Origin: Isohypsibius dastychi
Taxonomy: Eukaryota > Tardigrada > Eutardigrada > Parachela > Isohypsibiidae
Length of the DNA: 18,413 nucleotides
Reading direction: 5' to 3'
NCBI GenBank assembly: GCA_034696485.1
Contig: JAQIWT010000545.1
Span: 1-18,413 of the forward strand
The notes below the pieces were generated by a model. The model searched no databases and was not told the DNA's origin. It saw nothing but the letters and a program-made list of their open reading frames with translations. Positions 17,501 through 18,413 of the stretch are shown here, in pieces. Both the position numbers and the translations under genes were made by a program. The first letter of the stretch is position 1. Each line of letters opens with the position of its first letter.

Positions 17501-18413
17501 GGTTGAGGTTGGCCCCATAGACTTAACATAGGGTGACGTCACAAACCACGCCTCCCCCATTGCAAAAACGGTACCAAGCGAGGTTGGGATGTCGAGGTTC
17601 AAATTCCTACGCCTACTGCCTAATATTACAAGTAGCCCTACGCATACTGGAACCAATAGTGACGTCATGAAAACAAATGACGTCACAACAAGAAGTGACG
17701 TCATGACCGGAAGTGATTTCCACCGGAAGTAACATCCAACCGGAAGTGATTTCCGCCGGAAGTAACATCCAACCGGAAGTGATTTCCGCCGGAAGTAACA
17801 TCCAACCGGAAGTGATTTCCGCCGGAAGTAACATCCAACCGGAAGTGATTTTTTATTTTTTGTTTGATTTTTGTTCGGAAGTAGATTTCCACCGGAAGTA
17901 ACATCTGACCAGAGGTGATTATTTTCTGGTTTTTCAGCTTTTTTCAGAATGAACTTCTTATGATTCACCTTACTTTGCTGGTCCTGGAAAACCTTAATTT
18001 TGCCAGTACTGTAGAAACATGGGTTTTCTGAATTGTGCTCATGGATTTGGGTGGGACATGATGTAAGAGACGTTAGTCTCTGACATTCAGCAAAACTTCC
18101 GTGTTTTTGCTGGTATATTTGGCTAACAGTATGATTATTTTTAGGAGGAACTGTCTTTCCGTGAAGGTGACATAATATGGGTCAGCGGTGAGCCGGATGA
18201 GGACGGTTTCTACTCTGGTGAACTCAACGGCAAACCCGGACTTGTCCCATCAAACTTCCTCACCGAAGCTCCAACCACATCGTCCTCAAATACATCCACC
18301 AATCCAACCACAACCCGTCCAACCCGAACAGAAGCCCGGTCGGTTTCCCAGACAAGGGAAGACCAAGGTCGCTCATCAAAAGCACCATCAATACGTGAGC
18401 CTTCACAAGAACG
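1977..18413 (+). CDS. RIMBP: RIM-binding protein (RIMBP), 17 coding exons, 3' end outside the window
   Basis: RIMBPs are cytoplasmic scaffolds of the presynaptic active zone. Their SH3 domains bind proline-rich motifs in RIM and in voltage-gated calcium channels, placing channels near release sites. Exons: 1977-2570, 3822-3953, 4752-4798, 4959-5025, 5086-5181, 7113-7202, 9531-9653, 9757-9861, 10182-10232, 10424(or 10412)-10703, 11198(or 11195)-11255, 11437-12152, 13492-14118, 14674-15213, 16427-17067, 17125-17400, 18145-18413+. Phases agree at every junction, giving about 1570 residues. Order: coiled coil ~57-142; second coiled coil ~313-470 including the family-typical [12 protein letters not shown]; Ser/Thr-rich linker; SH3-I ~573-637; FN3 at ~715-802, ~806-896 and ~899-990; disordered linker ~996-1460; SH3 ~1462-1521. 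The identity rests on the SH3-I and FN3 sequences and their order. Only one SH3 follows the FN3 block here; the family usually has two. The start is supported by the upstream in-frame stop at 1938. Confidence 0.88.
2571..3821 (+). other. RIMBP intron 1 (1251 bp)
   Basis: Donor gtaagt, acceptor caatgtttcag. AT-rich sequence. I see no coding exon, RNA gene or clear repeat in it. The open frames near 3188-3850 on both strands show no recognisable domain. Confidence 0.6.
3822..3953 (+). CDS. RIMBP: RIMBP exon 2: Ser/charged linker
   Basis: Residues 199-242, 44 codons, phase 0 at both ends. The acceptor is tgtttcag and the donor cag|gtgagt is consensus. The product is polar ([20 protein letters not shown], then an acidic [11 protein letters not shown]). 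No domain is recognised. It is placed by splice-site quality and phase, and it could be a cassette exon. Confidence 0.7.
3954..4751 (+). other. RIMBP intron 2 (798 bp)
   Basis: Donor gtgagt, acceptor cttttcttttcag. No coding exon, repeat or structural RNA recognised. Confidence 0.6.
4752..4798 (+). CDS. RIMBP: RIMBP exon 3: 47-nt microexon
   Basis: Residues 243-257 plus two bases of codon 258 (phase 0 in, phase 2 out), reading [16 protein letters not shown] strong pyrimidine-rich acceptor and a gtgagc donor bound it. Its two leftover bases match the one-base start of the next exon, which is the main support. The basic Ser/Pro peptide has no recognised domain. Confidence 0.6.
4959..5025 (+). 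CDS. RIMBP: RIMBP exon 4: coiled-coil segment
   Basis: Residues 258-280 (phase 2 in, 0 out), with [19 protein letters not shown], an amphipathic helix typical of the RIMBP N-terminal half. Acceptor gttttcag; donor gtacgt at 5026. The next 60 bases are stop-free and in frame, so exons 4 and 5 could also be one exon. Confidence 0.72.
5086..5181 (+). CDS. RIMBP: RIMBP exon 5: linker
   Basis: Residues 281-312, 32 codons, phase 0 at both ends ([17 protein letters not shown], then an acidic EAEPEEFS). Acceptor ttttttccag; donor g|gtgagt. No domain recognised. Its phase and splice sites fit the chain. Confidence 0.65.
5182..7112 (+). other. RIMBP intron 5 (1931 bp)
   Basis: Donor gtgagt, acceptor tgtgtttgcag. 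A gagacgagacgagacg microrepeat lies near 5685-5702. A 34-nt pure purine run (7033-7066) and a 16-nt pyrimidine run (7075-7090) lie just before the acceptor. Several open frames (for example 5405-5806) have no recognisable domain and no convincing splice pair. Confidence 0.55.
7033..7090 (+). repeat. GAA-rich purine tract facing a polypyrimidine tract
   Basis: Bases 7033-7066 are all A or G, with agaagaagaagaag at the core. Bases 7075-7090 are all C or T. The arms could partly pair across an 8-nt spacer, about 20 nt upstream of the exon 6 acceptor. Confidence 0.6.
7113..7202 (+). CDS. RIMBP: RIMBP exon 6: second coiled coil, start
   Basis: Residues 313-342, 30 codons, phase 0 at both ends: [20 protein letters not shown], a clear Leu/Glu/Lys coiled coil. 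It lines up without gaps with the helix before the MREAAE motif of RIMBPs. Acceptor tttgcag; donor gtaagt at 7203. Confidence 0.8.
7203..9530 (+). other. RIMBP intron 6 (2328 bp, longest)
   Basis: Donor gtaagt, acceptor ctttttgtag. It holds homopolymers at 8289-8304 (C16), 8359-8367 (C9) and 8458-8472 (G15). No coding exon was recognised. Open frames near 7234-7503 and 7999-8205 lack domain signals. Confidence 0.6.
8289..8472 (+). repeat. Paired C- and G-homopolymer tracts
   Basis: C16 at 8289-8304 followed by TCCCC, C9 at 8359-8367, and G15 at 8458-8472. The C and G runs are complementary and 153 bp apart (G15 to C16), or about 90 bp (G15 to C9). Confidence 0.85.
9531..9653 (+). CDS. RIMBP: RIMBP exon 7: coiled coil
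   Basis: Residues 343-383, 41 codons, phase 0 at both ends. The segment [20 protein letters not shown], then [15 protein letters not shown], aligns with the QERDSAL-type stretch just upstream of the conserved MREAAE motif. Acceptor ctttttgtag; donor aag|gtaatt. Confidence 0.82.
9757..9861 (+). CDS. RIMBP: RIMBP exon 8: family-signature coiled coil ([12 protein letters not shown])
   Basis: Residues 384-418, 35 codons, phase 0 at both ends. [17 protein letters not shown] and [14 protein letters not shown] closely match the conserved RIMBP coiled coil (MREAAxRRxxLExEHxxA…KQxEIxxLQ). It is the best N-terminal marker of the family in this gene. Acceptor tttttgcag; donor gtacgt. The preceding intron is only 103 bp. 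Confidence 0.9.
9862..10181 (+). other. RIMBP intron 8 (320 bp)
   Basis: Donor gtacgt, acceptor tgctcttttcag. AT-rich; nothing further recognised. Confidence 0.65.
10182..10232 (+). CDS. RIMBP: RIMBP exon 9: 51-nt microexon in the coiled coil
   Basis: Residues 419-435 ([17 protein letters not shown]), 17 codons, phase 0 at both ends. It continues the heptad pattern between exons 8 and 10. Acceptor ctcttttcag; donor cag|gtgagt. Confidence 0.82.
10424..10703 (+). CDS. RIMBP: RIMBP exon 10: end of coiled coil and Ser/Thr-rich linker
   Basis: Residues 436-528 plus one base. It begins [19 protein letters not shown], matching the MQARVRELEEQ-type end of the coiled coil, then a Ser/Thr/Pro linker ([18 protein letters not shown]). 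Two acceptors fit the frame: tctcag ending at 10423, used here, or gattag ending at 10411, which adds AQSQ. The donor g|gtaaga at 10704 leaves phase 1. Confidence 0.82.
10704..11197 (+). other. RIMBP intron 10 (494 bp)
   Basis: Donor gtaaga; tandem acceptor ttttagcag. A short ttttgtttaaatt direct repeat lies near 10749-10776. Nothing else recognised. Confidence 0.65.
11198..11255 (+). CDS. RIMBP: RIMBP exon 11: 58-nt microexon, Ser-rich
   Basis: Residues 529-547 plus two bases (phase 1 in, 2 out): [19 protein letters not shown]. Using the upstream AG (exon from 11195) inserts one Ala. Donor ag|gtaata. It joins in frame to the SH3-I exon, which supports it. Confidence 0.78.
11437..12152 (+). 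CDS. RIMBP: RIMBP exon 12: SH3-I and most of FN3-1
   Basis: Residues 548-786 plus one base (phase 2 in, 1 out). SH3-I at ~573-637 carries [25 protein letters not shown] and [15 protein letters not shown], nearly the RIMBP SH3-I consensus. The usual SH3 Trp pair is replaced by Phe-Tyr, as in this family. After a ~75-residue linker, FN3-1 starts near 715 ([20 protein letters not shown]) and continues with [13 protein letters not shown] and CHRISIRSC. Acceptor cttcttccag; donor g|gtgaga at 12153. Only one frame fits both neighbours. Confidence 0.92.
12830..12837 (+). repeat. Target-site duplication, left copy
   Basis: ACCGCCAG directly before the TAGAGCATG terminus; identical to 13317-13324. 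Confidence 0.85.
12838..12951 (+). repeat. Left terminal inverted repeat with palindromic 22-bp subrepeats
   Basis: The perfect palindrome CAATAGCTATTG occurs at 12855-12866 and 12877-12888, with variants at 12899-12910 (CAATACCTATTG) and from 12929 (CAATAGGTAATTG). The first three are 22 bp apart and joined by TTTGAGG-ended spacers. Confidence 0.9.
13203..13316 (-). repeat. Right terminal inverted repeat
   Basis: Reverse complement of 12838-12951 with two mismatches: one near the terminus (TGTTAC against TGTGAC) and one after the second palindrome (GCGCTTTG against GCACTTTG). It holds the mirrored set of CAATAGCTATTG-type palindromes. Confidence 0.92.
13317..13324 (+). repeat. Target-site duplication, right copy
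   Basis: ACCGCCAG directly after the CATGCTCTA terminus; identical to 12830-12837. Confidence 0.85.
13492..14118 (+). CDS. RIMBP: RIMBP exon 13: end of FN3-1, FN3-2 and FN3-3
   Basis: Residues 788-995, with split codons at both ends (phase 1 in, 1 out). It completes FN3-1 ([10 protein letters not shown]), then encodes FN3-2 at ~806-896 ([28 protein letters not shown]) and FN3-3 at ~899-990 ([52 protein letters not shown]). The order and loop sequences match the FN3 triplet of RIMBPs. Acceptor atcgtag; donor g|gtaagt at 14119. Confidence 0.92.
14119..14673 (+). other. RIMBP intron 13 (555 bp)
   Basis: Donor gtaagt, acceptor ctttgtttttag. No exon or repeat recognised. Confidence 0.65.
14674..15213 (+). 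CDS. RIMBP: RIMBP exon 14: Gln/Pro/Arg/Phe-rich disordered linker
   Basis: Residues 997-1175, with split codons at both ends (phase 1 in, 1 out). Gln/Ser-rich first ([13 protein letters not shown]), then Pro/Arg/Met/Phe-rich ([27 protein letters not shown]). Low complexity with no folded domain. This is the linker between FN3-3 and the C-terminal SH3 domains and is poorly conserved in the family. Acceptor tttttag; donor cag|gtcagt. The acidic patch [15 protein letters not shown] is the only strongly charged block. Confidence 0.85.
15214..16426 (+). other. RIMBP intron 14 (1213 bp)
   Basis: Donor gtcagt, acceptor ctgtttcaag. It holds the TTCGTAG/CTACGAA block (15533-15920) and a Pro-rich candidate alternative terminal exon (15309-15412). 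No SH3-like sequence is visible in it. Confidence 0.65.
15533..15920. repeat. Degenerate foldback-like block: TTCGTAG on the left, CTACGAA on the right
   Basis: Exact TTCGTAG at 15533 and 15610, with near variants (TCCGTAG, TTGTAGT, TCATAG) between and after. Exact CTACGAA at 15835, 15883 and 15914; CTACGAG at 15786 and 15899; TTACGAAA at 15771 and 15797. The words reverse complement about midway. No terminal repeats or target duplication could be defined. Confidence 0.55.
16427..17067 (+). CDS. RIMBP: RIMBP exon 15: Arg/Asp-rich linker
   Basis: Residues 1177-1389 (phase 1 in, 0 out). RGG/RD-type low complexity ([26 protein letters not shown]), with a more family-like stretch [15 protein letters not shown] and a predicted helix [19 protein letters not shown] near 1358-1376. 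Acceptor gtttcaag; donor ctg|gtaatt at 17068. The next 57 bases are also open in frame. Confidence 0.85.
17125..17400 (+). CDS. RIMBP: RIMBP exon 16: linker and N-terminal half of the C-terminal SH3
   Basis: Residues 1390-1481, 92 codons, phase 0 at both ends. Gly/Ser/Gln-rich, then the SH3 start [20 protein letters not shown] (1462-1481), with the ALYDY motif intact. Acceptor ggttttttcag; donor gag|gtatga. Unspliced, it stops at once (GTA TGA). A second ALYDYD-bearing SH3 does not occur earlier in the linker. Confidence 0.88.
17534..17703 (+). promoter_or_regulatory. Cluster of four CRE-like palindromes TGACGTCA
   Basis: Exact 8-bp palindromes at 17534-17541, 17660-17667, 17678-17685 and 17696-17703; the last three are spaced exactly 18 bp apart. 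TGACGTCA is the consensus site of CREB/ATF factors. Regulatory use is inference, since the sites sit in a repeat-rich intron. Confidence 0.4.
17707..17850 (+). repeat. 33-bp minisatellite (4 copies + partial) carrying CCGGAAGT twice per unit
   Basis: Units at 17707-17739, 17740-17772, 17773-17805 and 17806-17838, then a partial copy 17839-17850. The unit reads CCGGAAGTGATTTCC-GCCGGAAGTAACATCCAA. The first unit has A in place of G after TTTCC; the others are identical. CCGGAAGT is the ETS-factor core. Confidence 0.95.
17875..17920 (+). repeat. Diverged outlying copy of the 33-bp minisatellite
   Basis: TCGGAAGTAGATTTCC, then ACCGGAAGTAACATCTGACC and AGAGGTGATT, separated from the main array by a T-rich spacer (17851-17874). 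Confidence 0.8.
18145..18413 (+). CDS. RIMBP: RIMBP exon 17 (incomplete): C-terminal half of the SH3 and a Thr/Ser/Arg tail
   Basis: Residues 1482-1570, open to the window edge (phase 0 in). [32 protein letters not shown] and [11 protein letters not shown] complete the SH3 begun in exon 16. The end GLVPSNFL is like SH3-III of RIMBPs, while NPDPE-EELSF resembles SH3-II. A low-complexity Thr/Ser/Arg tail follows. Whether it leads to another SH3 cannot be seen. Confidence 0.9.

Larger units (their letters stand above)
17401..18144 (+). other. RIMBP intron 16 (744 bp), repeat-rich
   Basis: Splits the SH3 after NPDPE. It holds a C6-AA-G12 run (17446-17465), four TGACGTCA palindromes and the 33-bp minisatellite. 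Acceptor gattatttttag. Confidence 0.75.

Noticed and set aside
17707-17920. CRISPR-like repeat array
   Set aside because: The units are contiguous with no unique spacers, and the context is an intron of an animal gene.
17483-17968. Minus-strand 161-codon frame with a repeated [11 protein letters not shown] peptide
   Set aside because: The repeat arises because the 33-bp minisatellite unit is a multiple of three and has no stops; other minus frames and a plus frame are open over the array too.
1-18413. tRNA, rRNA or other structural RNA genes
   Set aside because: No tRNA box A/B pair with a matching acceptor stem and no rRNA-like sequence was recognised by eye; a covariance-model search would settle this.

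Overview
This is animal nuclear DNA. All long reading frames are interrupted by GT-AG introns with gtaagt/gtgagt-like donors and tttcag/ttttag-like acceptors, and both recognisable genes are metazoan families. The intron sizes (57 bp to 2.3 kb) and moderate GC suggest a compact invertebrate genome. A tardigrade or another ecdysozoan is my guess, but nothing in the window proves the taxon. There is no sign of bacterial or viral genes.

Layout. (1) Positions 1-1242: the 3' part of a QSOX-type sulfhydryl oxidase on the + strand (helix-rich region plus Erv/ALR flavin domain). Its thioredoxin-domain exons would lie upstream of the window. (2) Positions 1243-1976: an intergenic spacer of about 0.7 kb. 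(3) From 1977 to the window end: one large + strand gene for a RIM-binding protein (RIMBP), the presynaptic active-zone scaffold. I assembled 17 coding exons whose phases agree at every junction. They give about 1570 codons in the window: N-terminal coiled coils, SH3-I, three FN3 domains, a long disordered Pro/Arg/Gln-rich linker, and a C-terminal SH3 split by the last intron. The gene runs off the right edge.

The introns hold the non-coding interest. Intron 12 contains a 479-bp foldback/MITE-like element with 114-bp near-identical inverted repeats, a flanking target duplication and palindromic 22-bp subrepeats. Intron 14 contains a block with TTCGTAG words on the left and CTACGAA words on the right. 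Intron 16 contains four TGACGTCA palindromes next to a 33-bp minisatellite that repeats CCGGAAGT ten times. Intron 6 contains paired C- and G-homopolymers.

The two genes have unrelated roles (oxidative protein folding in the secretory pathway; synaptic vesicle release-site organisation), and nothing suggests that they work together. I found no previously undescribed multi-gene system. The points most worth checking are the SH3 complement of the RIMBP, two short stop-free introns of length 3n, tandem acceptors, the MITE, and the CRE/ETS-motif cluster.
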